Notes under the pieces: model-generated
Seen by the model: the letters and a program-made list of their open reading frames with translations, nothing else
What the model was told of the DNA's origin: nothing
The model's database searches: none
Shown here: in pieces, positions 55,024 to 63,868 of the stretch
Numbering within the stretch: position 1 is the first letter of the stretch
Layout: each line of letters starts with the position of its first letter
Origin: Xanthobacteraceae bacterium
GTDB taxonomy: Bacteria > Pseudomonadota > Alphaproteobacteria > Rhizobiales > Xanthobacteraceae
Reading direction: 5' to 3'
DNA: 64,000 nt
NCBI GenBank assembly: GCA_019750915.1
Contig: JAIENY010000053.1
Location: 1-64,000 of the forward strand
Made by a program: the position numbers and the translations under genes

Positions 55024-55410
55024 TTATCCGCTGATGCGGACGCCTGCAAAGCGTCCCAACGCGACGCCTTCGCGCGCTCTGATCCGCGCGGTGTGCACGA
55101 CCGTTTCAAGTGTGGAATATGTCGCACGTTGGTCGCTGGAGCTTTGGGGCGCCTTTTCCGAGTGACTACAGACTTCCTTGAGCTGCTCGGTGAGGGTGCC
55201 GACCAGTGCACGAAGCCGTCTGTTCTCGATTTCCAAATCCTTCATCTGCAAGACCGCGCGGGGCGTTAATCCTCCGAACTTGCGTTTCCATCGATAGAAC
55301 GTCCGCATCGACACATGCGAAGTCCGACAGATTTCAGCGACGGGAACACCTTCGCTGGCTTCAAGTAACAAATGCGCGATTTCCTGATCCGTAAACTGCG
55401 AATGCCTCAT
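55024..55410 (-). CDS. IS3-family OrfA-like DNA-binding protein, stand-alone
   Basis: 128 residues. The N-terminus is a transposase-type helix-turn-helix (FTDQEIAHLLLEASEGVPVA, then SMRTFYRWKRKFGGL, about 6-47) followed by a leucine-zipper-like segment (MKDLEIENRRLRALVGTLTEQLKEV). This is the layout of IS3 OrfA. There is no OrfB, no DDE domain and no terminal inverted repeat nearby, and a 45-residue basic tail replaces the usual OrfA ending. It is divergent from the amide transporter operon. It may be an IS remnant or a transposase-derived DNA-binding protein; the sequence does not settle which. Confidence 0.7.
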   Translation of the reverse strand: MRHSQFTDQEIAHLLLEASEGVPVAEICRTSHVSMRTFYRWKRKFGGLTPRAVLQMKDLEIENRRLRALVGTLTEQLKEVCSHSEKAPQSSSDQRATYSTLETVVHTARIRAREGVALGRFAGVRISG

Positions 55411-55682
55411 TGGATGGCCCCTATGAGTTCACACAACCGGGCGAATAGGTTCGTTGCCGGTTCGCCCACTTTCTCATCATAGTTCAAGTCGGCTCGAAAT
55501 CTCCAGCAGATGACATTTGACATCCCGGATAAGCAAACTGTCACGCACAAAATGGCAAAAGTGACGTTATCTGGCTGTGCTGGTTGAATTTTCATCAACT
55601 GCATAGAGCATTGAATATAAAACAAACTTTGCGATTGCCGACGCCGGTGAGACAGTGTTGCAGCTTTTTCAGAGGTGTCTCC

Positions 55683-56921
55683 ATGAGCAAGATTTCGCGG
55701 CGCGTTTTTATCCAATCATCCGGTGCAGCGGCTGTCGGATTGGCGGCACCCGCCCTGATTTCTCCGGTACGGGCGGCGGGAACGGTAAAACTTGGTTGTT
55801 TGTTCTCGTCGTCCGGCACCATGGCGAACAACGAGGGACGCCTCAATCACGTTGCCCGGATGGCGGCTGAGGAGATCAACGCCAAGGGCGGCGTCAACGG
55901 ATCCATGATCGAGATCGTTACGTCTGATCCGGCGTCCGACTGGCCGCTTTACGCACAGATTGCCAAACAGATGTTGCAGGAGCAGAAGGTCGCGGCGCTT
56001 CTTGGCTGCTGGACCTCTGTATCTCGCAAATCGGTGCTGCCGGTTGTGGAACAGAACGATGGCCTGCTGTTCTATCCGCTCCATTTCGAGGGTGACGAGA
56101 ACTCGAAGAACGTTGTGTACATCAACTCGCCACCTGCAAGCTCGGTGCTGCCTGCCGTCGATTACCTGATGAGCGGCGATGGCGTCAGCGCAAAGCGGTT
56201 CTTTATGCTCGGGTCGGACTATGTCTGGCCGCGGACGATCAATAAGCAGCTCAAGGGCTATCTCAAATCGAAGGGCGTTCAGGAAAGCGCTTGGAAGGAA
56301 GAGTATGTCCCGCTCGGCTTCTCGAACTTCCAGACTCTGGTCAACAGCATCCGTGCATTTGCCGATCAGGGGGGCGGACAGCCTATTGTCGTGCTGACGG
56401 TTGTCGGCTCATCGATCCCGGACTTCCTGCGCGAGTTCTCCAACCAGGGCATCAAGGCGACCGACGTTCCGGTGCTGGGTCTGGACATGGTCGAAGCCGA
56501 TCTCGAAGGTCTCGACACCGCGCCGCTGGTCGGTCACCTCAATTGCTGGGCCTATCTGCAGGCCGCCAAGAGCGATACCAACAAGAAGTTTCTGACAAGC
56601 TGGGCCGATTACGTGAAGGCCAAGAACGTGCCGTTCAAGGCTGACGTCTCCATCGATCCGATGGTCTCGGCTTATGACTCGGTGCATCTTTGGGCCATGG
56701 CCGCCGCGAAGGCGGGATCGTTCGCTGTGCCGGAGGTCCGCACGGCATTCGCAGGCCTCAGCTTCGATTGCCCGTCAGGCTACAAGATCGGCATGACAGC
56801 TGAGAATAATTATGTGTCGCGCGGAGTCTTCATCGGCTCGGTCAATGAAAAGCAGGGCTTCGACATCCTTTGGCAGTCGAAGGACACGCCGAAACCGATT
56901 CCGTTCAGCCAGTACGGCTAG
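55683..56921 (+). CDS. urtA: Urea/short-chain amide ABC transporter substrate-binding protein
   Basis: 412 residues from the ATG at 55683. The N-terminus SRRVFIQSSGAAAVGLAAPALI is a twin-arginine-type signal, so export of the folded protein is likely. The mature part matches the Peripla_BP_5 amide-urea binding group: LGCLFSSSGTMANNEGRL, GCWTSVSRKSVLPVVEQNDGLL and YPLHFEGDENSKNVVYINSPP. UrtA (urea) and FmdD (short-chain amides) are not separable by eye; the formamidase at the end of the operon favours amides. The permease genes follow after 62 bp. Confidence 0.88.
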   Translation: MSKISRRVFIQSSGAAAVGLAAPALISPVRAAGTVKLGCLFSSSGTMANNEGRLNHVARMAAEEINAKGGVNGSMIEIVTSDPASDWPLYAQIAKQMLQEQKVAALLGCWTSVSRKSVLPVVEQNDGLLFYPLHFEGDENSKNVVYINSPPASSVLPAVDYLMSGDGVSAKRFFMLGSDYVWPRTINKQLKGYLKSKGVQESAWKEEYVPLGFSNFQTLVNSIRAFADQGGGQPIVVLTVVGSSIPDFLREFSNQGIKATDVPVLGLDMVEADLEGLDTAPLVGHLNCWAYLQAAKSDTNKKFLTSWADYVKAKNVPFKADVSIDPMVSAYDSVHLWAMAAAKAGSFAVPEVRTAFAGLSFDCPSGYKIGMTAENNYVSRGVFIGSVNEKQGFDILWQSKDTPKPIPFSQYG

Positions 56922-56983
56922 TCGACGGATTTGAACGGATTGAATGGCTGGCGATTATTCGCCGGCCTTCGCTGAGGGCTTTC

Positions 56984-58603
56984 ATGTTGCTTCGCCTGTT
57001 CACGACGCTCCTCGGCGTATGGATGGCTCTGTCGGCCAACGTCGCCATGGCGGAGCCCGCCGGGCGCGAGGTATTGGTGGCGCAGCTTTGCGGCGACGCA
57101 GCCGAGATGGCGGAAGGCGGCAAGGCGCTTCTCGTATTGTCGGCCGGTGACAAGTCCGATGTTGCGTGGGCGCAAGCGGTCGCCTCAGCTGTCGTCAACC
57201 GCCAGTTGACTTGCAGCGAGAATGGCGCCGCCGCTATCGCAGTTTCCCCCTCGGCCGCGATCGACGCAGTAACCGGAGTGTCCCGGCCGACATCCGGTGA
57301 CGGCAGGAAGCCGGTTCTCAGCCTGAAGAACCGTGTCGTATTTGAGCTTGCAGATGCGGCGTTGACACTGCGGAGCGCCCCGTCAGTTGCGGATCGCATT
57401 CGCGCGCTGCGCACGATCGAACGGCGTGTCGCGCAGCTTCCCGAAGGCGTGCTGACGGCTGCCGCCGCGGGTGAACAGGATACCGGGGTGCGGGATCAGA
57501 TTTTTGCGCTGATCCAGAGTGCATCTCTCAATTCTCCGGACATTTCCAAACGTATCGCGGCTGTCAAGCAACTGGCCGAACGTCCCAACCGCAGGGTGCT
57601 GTCGCAGATTCAGGCGCTGAAGAATGATCCCGCGTACCAGAAGCAGACTGCGTTCGCGCTTGAGGTGAATCAGGCCACAAGCAAGGTCCAGACCATCGTT
57701 ACGCTCAGCGATGTTCTGGCGACCGCGTACAGCGGCTTGAGCTATGCAAGTATCTTGTTCATGGCGGCGATCGGCCTAGCCATCATTTTCGGCCTGATGG
57801 GCGTGATCAATCTCGCGCAGGGCGAGTTCATCATGATCGGGGCGTATGTCACCTGGTTGACGCAGGAGGCATTACGCCATGTGGCTCCCTCCCTGATCGA
57901 CTGGTATCTGATTCTGGCGATACCATTCGCTTTTCTGGTGACCGCGGGTGTAGGCGTCATTCTCGAAGCAGCATTGCTGCGTCACCTCTATCGCCGCCCG
58001 TTGATGAGCCTTCTCGCATCGTGGGCGGTGAGCCTGTTCCTGATGAATCTCGTCCGTGTAACCTTCGGCACCCAGACGCTGCAATTTGAGACGCCGTTTT
58101 ACATCACGGGCGGTGTGCCGCTGATCGGCGATTTTATCTTCACCTGGAATCGCATGTTTGCGATCGTATTTGCGGTCGTGACACTGGCGGTCACGTGGGT
58201 TCTGATACGATGGACCCCGCTTGGCCTGAATATCCGTGCGGTGACGCAAAACCGCGACATGGCGGGCTGCATCGGAATTCCGACGCGGCGTGTAGATATG
58301 ATGGCGTTCGGTCTTGGCTCCGGCCTCGCGGGCCTTGCCGGACTGGCCTTGTCACCGATTTTTAGCGTCAACCCGCAGATGGGACAGAACTTCATCATCG
58401 ACAGCTTCATGGTCGTGGTGCTCGGCGGTGTCGGCACAATCGCGGGAACGGTCGCTGCGGCATTTGGTATCGGCCAGATCAACGTGTTGATCGAGCCGCT
58501 CTATGGCGCGGTCGCCGCGAAGGTGATCGTTCTCACCATGATTATCTTCTTTCTGCAGTGGCGGCCCGAGGGCCTGTTTGCGGTCAAGGGGCGTCGCAAA
58601 TGA
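56984..58603 (+). CDS. urtB: Urea/amide ABC transporter permease UrtB/FmdE
   Basis: 539 residues. A signal-like segment and a roughly 230-residue periplasmic domain (residues about 25-255, with AVKQLAERPNRRVLSQIQALK) precede the LivH-type membrane part, which contains GLMGVINLAQGEFIMIGAYVTW and the EAA-loop region around VTQNRDMAGCIGIPTRRVDMMAFGLGSGLAGLAG. The long N-terminal extension is specific to UrtB-type proteins. The stop overlaps the urtC start as ATGA. An upstream frame opening at 56870 overlaps urtA and is not used. Confidence 0.9.
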   Translation: MLLRLFTTLLGVWMALSANVAMAEPAGREVLVAQLCGDAAEMAEGGKALLVLSAGDKSDVAWAQAVASAVVNRQLTCSENGAAAIAVSPSAAIDAVTGVSRPTSGDGRKPVLSLKNRVVFELADAALTLRSAPSVADRIRALRTIERRVAQLPEGVLTAAAAGEQDTGVRDQIFALIQSASLNSPDISKRIAAVKQLAERPNRRVLSQIQALKNDPAYQKQTAFALEVNQATSKVQTIVTLSDVLATAYSGLSYASILFMAAIGLAIIFGLMGVINLAQGEFIMIGAYVTWLTQEALRHVAPSLIDWYLILAIPFAFLVTAGVGVILEAALLRHLYRRPLMSLLASWAVSLFLMNLVRVTFGTQTLQFETPFYITGGVPLIGDFIFTWNRMFAIVFAVVTLAVTWVLIRWTPLGLNIRAVTQNRDMAGCIGIPTRRVDMMAFGLGSGLAGLAGLALSPIFSVNPQMGQNFIIDSFMVVVLGGVGTIAGTVAAAFGIGQINVLIEPLYGAVAAKVIVLTMIIFFLQWRPEGLFAVKGRRK

Positions 58604-59730
58604 GCGGGCTCTGGACAATTATGCGCAACGACAAATCCTGCATGACGGCGTTGTTGCTGATGGCTGCGCTGGCAATAGCGCTCATCATATTCGGTGGTCC
58701 GCTGTCTGGCACCGGCATTGGTTTGTCGCCTTACATGATCAACACAGTCGGCCAGTTCGCGACGTTCGCGATTCTTGCGCTGTCGCTTGATCTGATCTGG
58801 GGTTATCTCGGAATTCTCAGCCTCGGCCAGGGACTGTTCTTCTCGATCGGCGGCTACGTCATCGCGATGCACCTGCTCAAGCATTCGTTTGAAGTGACCG
58901 GCAAAGTTCCGGATTTTATGCAGTTCATGGGCTGGAGCCAGTTTCCGGCATATTGGGCGGGGCTTGGCGTTTTTTCTTATGCCGTGATCGTCGCGGTTGT
59001 GCTGACGCTCGTAATTGCTGGCGTGTTCGGCGCGTTGTCGTTTCGCTCGCGTGTCAGTGGGGTGTATTTCTCCATCATCACGCAAGCGCTGGTCTACGTC
59101 GCTATGCTGTTGATGTTTCGAAACGACACGGGCTTTGGCGGCAACAATGGAATGACCGGCTTTTCCGTGATCTTCGGATGGCCGCTGGGATCGAAGGGCG
59201 TGATCACGGCGATGGCGGTGGCCTCTGTGATCTGCCTCATGGCGGTGATGATTGCGTGCCGCTTGTTCGTCGCAAGCAGGACCGGACGTCTGATGCTCGC
59301 CACGCGCGATGACGAAGTACGGCTGACTTCGCTCGGCTACTCCGCATTCCGTCTCAAACTCGGGGTCTGGTGCATCGCCGCGCTAATCGCAGCGCTTGCC
59401 GGTTTTCTCTACGTGCCGCAGGTCGGTATCATTAATCCGCGTCTGCTCAGCCCGGATTTGTCGCTGGAAATCGCGGTATGGGTCGCGATCGGCGGGCGAG
59501 GTCATCTGGTCGGTGCTGTCATCGGTGCGGTCCTCGTCAACGCCGTAAAGTTCTGGTTTTCCGCAGCGGCGCCAGACATGTGGCCTTTTATTCTTTCAGG
59601 TTTGATCGTCCTTGTCGTTCTGGTGTTCCCGAACGGTCTGATGGATCTGGCGATGCTGCGCATAATTCGTCCGATGGGGCCCCGTCGTCTCGCCGATCTC
59701 GGCAGTGCCGGTCCGAAGGAGGTGCGCTGA
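58600..59730 (+). CDS. urtC: Urea/amide ABC transporter permease UrtC/FmdF
   Basis: 376 residues, LivM-type permease with about ten hydrophobic segments. Motifs include LDLIWGYLGILSLGQGLFFSIGGY, FRNDTGFGGNNGMTGF and ATRDDEVRLTSLGYSAFRLKLGVW (the EAA-like docking loop). It is the second half of the pore. Its start overlaps urtB (ATGA) and its stop overlaps urtD (TGATG), so synthesis of the complex is translationally coupled. Confidence 0.91.
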   Translation: MSGLWTIMRNDKSCMTALLLMAALAIALIIFGGPLSGTGIGLSPYMINTVGQFATFAILALSLDLIWGYLGILSLGQGLFFSIGGYVIAMHLLKHSFEVTGKVPDFMQFMGWSQFPAYWAGLGVFSYAVIVAVVLTLVIAGVFGALSFRSRVSGVYFSIITQALVYVAMLLMFRNDTGFGGNNGMTGFSVIFGWPLGSKGVITAMAVASVICLMAVMIACRLFVASRTGRLMLATRDDEVRLTSLGYSAFRLKLGVWCIAALIAALAGFLYVPQVGIINPRLLSPDLSLEIAVWVAIGGRGHLVGAVIGAVLVNAVKFWFSAAAPDMWPFILSGLIVLVVLVFPNGLMDLAMLRIIRPMGPRRLADLGSAGPKEVR

Positions 59731-60458
59731 TGGCTTCGGTCGCGATCCTCGTCCAATCCCTGGATGTCCGTTTCGGAACCTTTCAAGCCATCAGTCAGCT
59801 CGCGGTCGCCATCGACTATGGTGAGGTGAGGGCCATTATCGGTCCTAACGGGGCAGGCAAGACAACGCTGCTCGACGTTATTTCCGGCATTACTCGTCCG
59901 CAATCGGGCCAGGTCTTCTTTGACGAGACGGTTGATCTGACGCAGAGGAGCCGCTCGGAAATAGCGCGCGCCGGCGTGCGGCGGAAATTTCAGAAGCCGA
60001 GCGTCTTTGATGCGTTGACCGTGCGCGAAAACATCGATGCCGGCGTCGAGCCTGGATTTTGGTCGCAACGTCCAAAATCGGAGATCAAAGCCCGCGTGGA
60101 TGAGGTTTTGGAGATGGTTGGCCTCAAGGACGACGCCGGCCGTCTAGCGGGCGAATTGGCGCATGGGCAGAAGCAATGGCTCGAGATCGGCATGGTGCTC
60201 GGCTCAAATCCGAAGGTGCTGATGCTGGATGAGCCGGTCGCGGGGCTAACCGACGAGGAAACCGAGCGGACGGCGAAGCTCGTTCGCAGCCTGCGAAGCC
60301 CGCAGCGCGCAATCATCGTTGTCGAGCACGACATGGATTTTGTGGATCGGATCGCCGACCGCGTCACCGTGCTCCACGAAGGGCGGACACTGTTTGAAGG
60401 CTCGATGGCCAACGCACGCACCGACGAGCGCGTCATGGAAGTGTATCTGGGGCGCTGA
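59730..60458 (+). CDS. urtD: Urea/amide ABC transporter ATPase UrtD
   Basis: 242 residues. Walker A is GPNGAGKTT, and the signature region reads LAHGQKQWLEIGMVL, the UrtD-type variant of LSGGQ. Walker B is LMLDEPVAGLTDEE and the switch His is in VVEHDMDFVDRIADRVTVLH. The frame opens 84 codons upstream inside urtC, but the ATG at 59730, overlapping the urtC stop, gives the family start. It pairs with UrtE as the second ATPase. Confidence 0.92.
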   Translation: MASVAILVQSLDVRFGTFQAISQLAVAIDYGEVRAIIGPNGAGKTTLLDVISGITRPQSGQVFFDETVDLTQRSRSEIARAGVRRKFQKPSVFDALTVRENIDAGVEPGFWSQRPKSEIKARVDEVLEMVGLKDDAGRLAGELAHGQKQWLEIGMVLGSNPKVLMLDEPVAGLTDEETERTAKLVRSLRSPQRAIIVVEHDMDFVDRIADRVTVLHEGRTLFEGSMANARTDERVMEVYLGR

Positions 60459-60461
60459 CGG

Positions 60462-61154
60462 ATGCAATTTCGAGTCGAATCTCTGGATCAGCATTACGGC
60501 AGCGCGCAGGTGCTGCGGGGTGTGACGTTTGATATCGCGCCCGGCGAGTGTCTTTCGGTGCTTGGCCGCAATGGCGCGGGCAAGACGACTTTACTGAAGT
60601 GTATTGCGGGCGTGCTGCGACCAAGTCAGGGCGCTATCATGATGAATGACGTCGATATCACGTCATGGGCGCCACATCGCCGTTCGCGCGCGGGATTGGC
60701 ATATGTGCCGCAGGGGCGAGAAATCTTCTCTGAACTGACGGTCGGCGAGAACATCGAGGCGGCGGCGCGTGCGCACGGCAGCTTGCGCGACGGCACCATT
60801 GACGAAATCGTGGCGCTGTTTCCGGTCCTGCGCGAGATGTGGCGCCGCTCGGGCGGCGCGCTCAGTGGTGGCCAGCAGCAGCAACTCGCGATCGCGCGAG
60901 CCCTCGTTACCAAGCCGCAACTGCTGCTCCTTGATGAGCCGACGGAAGGGATTCAACCGAATCTTGTCGAAGCCATCCGTCTCGTGATCGAGGGCTTGAA
61001 GACGCGGATATCGGTGCTGCTGGTCGAGCAATATCTCGATTTCGCGATGAGCATTTCCGACAGCTACGTCATCCTGGCTCGCGGGGCCATCGTGGATTCT
61101 GGTCGCGGTGACGCCATGAGCCGCGACGCACTGTCACGTCACATCTCTATCTAA
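60462..61154 (+). CDS. urtE: Urea/amide ABC transporter ATPase UrtE
   Basis: 230 residues starting 3 bp after urtD. Walker A LGRNGAGKTT, signature LSGGQQQQLAIARAL, Walker B LLLDEPTEGIQPN (the PTEGIQPN form is characteristic of UrtE/LivF), and switch region VLLVEQYLDFAMSISDSYVIL. It completes a five-component importer. The formamidase gene begins 31 bp downstream behind its own GGAGCGAG ribosome site. Confidence 0.93.
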   Translation: MQFRVESLDQHYGSAQVLRGVTFDIAPGECLSVLGRNGAGKTTLLKCIAGVLRPSQGAIMMNDVDITSWAPHRRSRAGLAYVPQGREIFSELTVGENIEAAARAHGSLRDGTIDEIVALFPVLREMWRRSGGALSGGQQQQLAIARALVTKPQLLLLDEPTEGIQPNLVEAIRLVIEGLKTRISVLLVEQYLDFAMSISDSYVILARGAIVDSGRGDAMSRDALSRHISI

Positions 61155-61185
61155 TCAACGCATAACAACTTGGAGCGAGTTCATC

Positions 61186-62124
61186 ATGTCACGTCGTCAC
61201 GAAATTCCCGCAACTCCCGAAAACATGGTGTGGGGATATCTCGATTCAACGACCCCGCCCGTGCTCGAAGTTGCGTCCGGGGACACCGTGACGCTTCATT
61301 CGTTTCCCGCAGGGGGGCTCGACACTCTGCCGACGGACGGCCGGCCCGTTCCCGAGGATTATATGTCAGCGCTGAAGACCCTCCCGCAGGGGGCGGGACC
61401 GCATTTCATCACCGGGCCGGTTTATGTAAAGGGAGCGATGCCGGGTGATGTGCTGCAGATCGACATTCTGGATGTGAAGGTACGTCAGGATTGGGGATTT
61501 GTCGCGATCCTGCCGCTTCTCGGCACACTGCCGGAAGAATTTACAGACTATGAGACAATTCACCCGATGGTCGACCACGCCAAGAAGGTGTGTGTGATGC
61601 CGTGGGGGACCGAAATTCCCCTCGATCCGTTCTTTGGCATTATCGCGACGGCGCCGCCGCCGGTTTGGGGGCGTTGCGGATCGCCGGTGCCGCGCAGCTT
61701 TGGCGGCAACATGGACAACAAGGAGCTTCGTCCGGGCACCACGCTTTATCTGCCGGTCTATAACGAAGGGGCCTTGTTCTTTGCGGGCGACGGGCACGGC
61801 GTACAGGGCGACGGCGAAGTGTGCATCACGGCGCTGGAAACCGGCGTCACCGGCACGTTCCGTCTCACCGTGCGCAAGGATCTGGCGCTCGAGTGGCCAT
61901 TTGCGGAGAGCGCGACCCACCTCATGTCCATCGGGCTCGATGAGGACCTCGACGACGCCGCCAAGCAGGCCGTACGCGAAATGGTGAAACATGTTTGTGC
62001 CCGGACCAATCTTACGCGCAATCAGGCGTATATGCTTTGCTCGCTGGCCGGAAACCTGCGTGTGACGCAGTTGGTCGACGGAAACAAGGGAGTGCACATG
62101 CTGCTTCCGAAAGCGTTCATCTGA
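61186..62124 (+). CDS. fmdA: Acetamidase/formamidase
   Basis: 312 residues of the FmdA_AmdA family, a zinc-type amidase that releases ammonia from formamide or acetamide. The beta-rich domain shows DTVTLHSFPAGGLDTLP, GAGPHFITGPVYVKGAMPGD, the His/Asp-rich WGRCGSPVPRSFGGNMDNKEL motif and GDGHGVQGDGEVCITALE, which supplies metal ligands. It lacks the C-terminal extension of longer formamidases (about 410). Its place at the end of the importer operon implies a complete amide-scavenging unit that yields nitrogen. Confidence 0.87.
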   Translation: MSRRHEIPATPENMVWGYLDSTTPPVLEVASGDTVTLHSFPAGGLDTLPTDGRPVPEDYMSALKTLPQGAGPHFITGPVYVKGAMPGDVLQIDILDVKVRQDWGFVAILPLLGTLPEEFTDYETIHPMVDHAKKVCVMPWGTEIPLDPFFGIIATAPPPVWGRCGSPVPRSFGGNMDNKELRPGTTLYLPVYNEGALFFAGDGHGVQGDGEVCITALETGVTGTFRLTVRKDLALEWPFAESATHLMSIGLDEDLDDAAKQAVREMVKHVCARTNLTRNQAYMLCSLAGNLRVTQLVDGNKGVHMLLPKAFI

Positions 62125-62144
62125 CGTTTGTCGTCAGCGTGGCA

Positions 62145-62169
62145 GCGGTGAATAGGGAGCATTCACCGC
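62145..62169 (+). terminator. Hairpin after the amide operon
   Basis: A perfect 9-bp stem (GCGGTGAAT at 62145-62153, ATTCACCGC at 62161-62169) with a 7-nt loop. The T-rich run (ATTTTTCTTATTT) begins about 10 nt later, so it is a plausible but not textbook terminator for the plus-strand operon. Confidence 0.55.
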
Positions 62170-62186
62170 CGCCAATAGCATTTTTC

Positions 62187-62396
62187 TTATTTAACTCTTT
62201 TCACGTGTTTTTTTGCGTGGGGGTGGGCCGCACTGCTGCTCGCGAACGCAGCTTGATATCGTGGCGCGTCATTCGAGGCGGATGACGCGTCGCTGGGGTA
62301 GGGGAGACCTGTATAGCCCTGTGGCTGGACTCCCTGCGCGGAGGCCACACCCGAAAGCATCGTGAGGCAGGCCGCGGTGAAAAGAAGCCTTTTCAT
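62187..62396 (-). CDS. Small secreted protein, unknown
   Basis: 69 residues from the ATG at 62396, which has GGAGAT 6 nt upstream (the frame extends 8 codons further). A signal peptide (MKRLLFTAACLTMLSGVASA|QG) leaves a mature peptide of about 48 residues, rich in Ser, Ala, Pro and Tyr and ending in a basic HPHAKKHVKRVK cluster. No family is recognised. The clear signal and ribosome site support a real gene. It converges on the formamidase gene. Confidence 0.6.
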   Translation of the reverse strand: MKRLLFTAACLTMLSGVASAQGVQPQGYTGLPYPSDASSASNDAPRYQAAFASSSAAHPHAKKHVKRVK

Positions 62397-62686
62397 TCGT
62401 ATCTCCGTTGATCCACTCAAGAATGCCGGGGCGGCAAGTTGCTGATCCGGACCTGCGCGTCTGGCGTGCGAAGGACTGGTTCACCCAATAACGCCTCAAC
62501 CTCGTCTTTTCTTCACCCCGACCCTCAACAATTTTGGGTTTTGTCCCTGATACGAACAGCGCCCATCATCGGTTGACTATGCGCGTCTCCGTCGCCATAA
62601 GGACCGCACCGAGAATGAGTTTGGAACGTGTTTTCCAGAGAACTGGAAACTTCCGATCCTATCTAGCTGAAATGGTTAGGTAATCT

Positions 62687-62760
62687 TGGGGGATCGTCTA
62701 ACGGTAGGACTGCAGACTCTGACTCTGCCTGTCTAGGTTCGAATCCTAGTCCCCCAGCCA
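62687..62760 (+). tRNA. tRNA-Gln (anticodon CUG)
   Basis: 74-nt cloverleaf with an encoded CCA end. The acceptor stem pairs TGGGGGA (62687-62693) with TCCCCCA (62750-62756), followed by G-CCA. The anticodon arm is GCAGA-CTCTGAC-TCTGC, giving anticodon CTG (CUG), and the T arm has GGTTCGAATCC. All stems are perfect. Confidence 0.96.
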
Positions 62761-63202
62761 GCTAAAAATCATTCTAAAATCAGTAGCTTATTCTCGTTTC
62801 CTGAATCTTTGAGCGGTTGGGATTTTCCGGCGCTGGTGGCTCCATGTCGTGACCGAAGTTGGGGAATAAGCGGTTTGCCCGGCGGTCATCTCCAGACCAT
62901 CGGATCATTTGTAAGCCAGTCGGGATGGGTGCGCACGTCATGGGACGAATTGTGCCGAGCCTGCCCTGCGGATCAATGACCGAATTGTGGCTTCTGATTT
63001 CGGAGTTTAATCCCACCATTCATCGCGCACGTCGTGCAGGATCACTCCGCCTGCGGTTTGGATGATGCGACGTGCGACTCATCCGGCGGCGTAGAGCAAG
63101 GGATGCAAAGGAATGATAAAATGCTTCGCGATCGATATCCTGTGCGTGGGACGGCAAAGGGATGCGGACGGATGTCGCAGGTCGTCGTTTGAGCGATAGG
63201 GC
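62761..63202. other. 442-bp region without a convincing gene
   Basis: Between tRNA-Gln and the ABC ATPase gene. Two small overlapping open frames (minus 62780-63019, plus 62859-63065) lack ribosome sites and recognisable motifs. No repeat of the tRNA 3' end was seen, so no attachment-site evidence. It probably contains the promoter of the transporter genes. Confidence 0.5.
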
Positions 63203-63868
63203 ATGTCATCGATGATCCTGAGCGTTAAAGACTTGAGTAAGGTTTACCATGGCGGCGACAGCGCCGTCAGCGTGCTGCGTGGTGTGAGCTTTGATCTCGC
63301 CGAGGGTGAGAGCGTTGCCCTAACGGGTGAGTCGGGCAGCGGCAAAAGCACGCTGCTGCATCTAGTCGGCGGTCTGGATCAAGCCGACGGCGGCGAGATC
63401 TGGATTCAAGGTGTGCGCATCGATGCAATGTCTGACAGCCAGCTCGCAGGTATGCGACGCTCGACGGTTAGTTTGATCTTTCAGCAATTCAATCTGATTC
63501 CGAGTCTGAGCGTCGTCGACAATCTGAGTTTTCAGGCCAAGATCGCTGATCGCTTCGACCATGTGTGGCAAGAGGAGCTTGTCGCAAGGCTTGGACTTGG
63601 CGATCTGCTCGCTCGCTACCCAGAGCAATTGTCCGGCGGGCAGCAGCAGCGAGTTGCGATCGGGCGTGCGCTTGCCGGGCGGCCCCCGCTGGTGCTGGCG
63701 GACGAGCCGACCGGTAACCTTGACGAAGCAACAGCGGATTCGGTCCTGCGACTGACTCGCGATCTGATCCGCGACAGTGGTTGCAGCTTCCTGATGGTAA
63801 CGCACAGTCAGCGCATTGCGGAAACGATGGATCGGACGCTGCATCTCAGCAATGGGTCCCTGACGTGA
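63203..63868 (+). CDS. LolD/MacB-type ABC transporter ATPase
   Basis: 221 residues. Walker A GESGSGKST, signature [15 protein letters not shown], Walker B LVLADEPTGNLDEATAD and the switch His in LMVTHSQRIAETMDR. The LADEPTGNLD motif and the short length place it in the LolD/MacB/FtsE group that works on lipoproteins or in mechanotransmission rather than on classical importers. Two starts are possible (63203 and 63212). The permease follows with a 4-bp GTGA overlap. Confidence 0.9.
   Translation: MSSMILSVKDLSKVYHGGDSAVSVLRGVSFDLAEGESVALTGESGSGKSTLLHLVGGLDQADGGEIWIQGVRIDAMSDSQLAGMRRSTVSLIFQQFNLIPSLSVVDNLSFQAKIADRFDHVWQEELVARLGLGDLLARYPEQLSGGQQQRVAIGRALAGRPPLVLADEPTGNLDEATADSVLRLTRDLIRDSGCSFLMVTHSQRIAETMDRTLHLSNGSLT

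Noticed and set aside
55024-55410. Complete IS3 insertion sequence
   Set aside because: Only an OrfA-like frame; no OrfB, DDE motif, terminal repeats or target duplication around it.
55411-55682. Possible sigma-54 promoter upstream of urtA
   Set aside because: Segments resembling TGGC and TTGC exist, but none has the required 10-nt spacing between the GG and GC dinucleotides.
62687-62760. tRNA-Gln as an integration site of a mobile element
   Set aside because: No integrase gene and no second copy of the tRNA 3' end were seen in the window.
62780-63065. Small open frames between tRNA-Gln and the ABC ATPase gene
   Set aside because: They overlap on opposite strands, lack ribosome-binding sites and show no motif; treated as non-coding.
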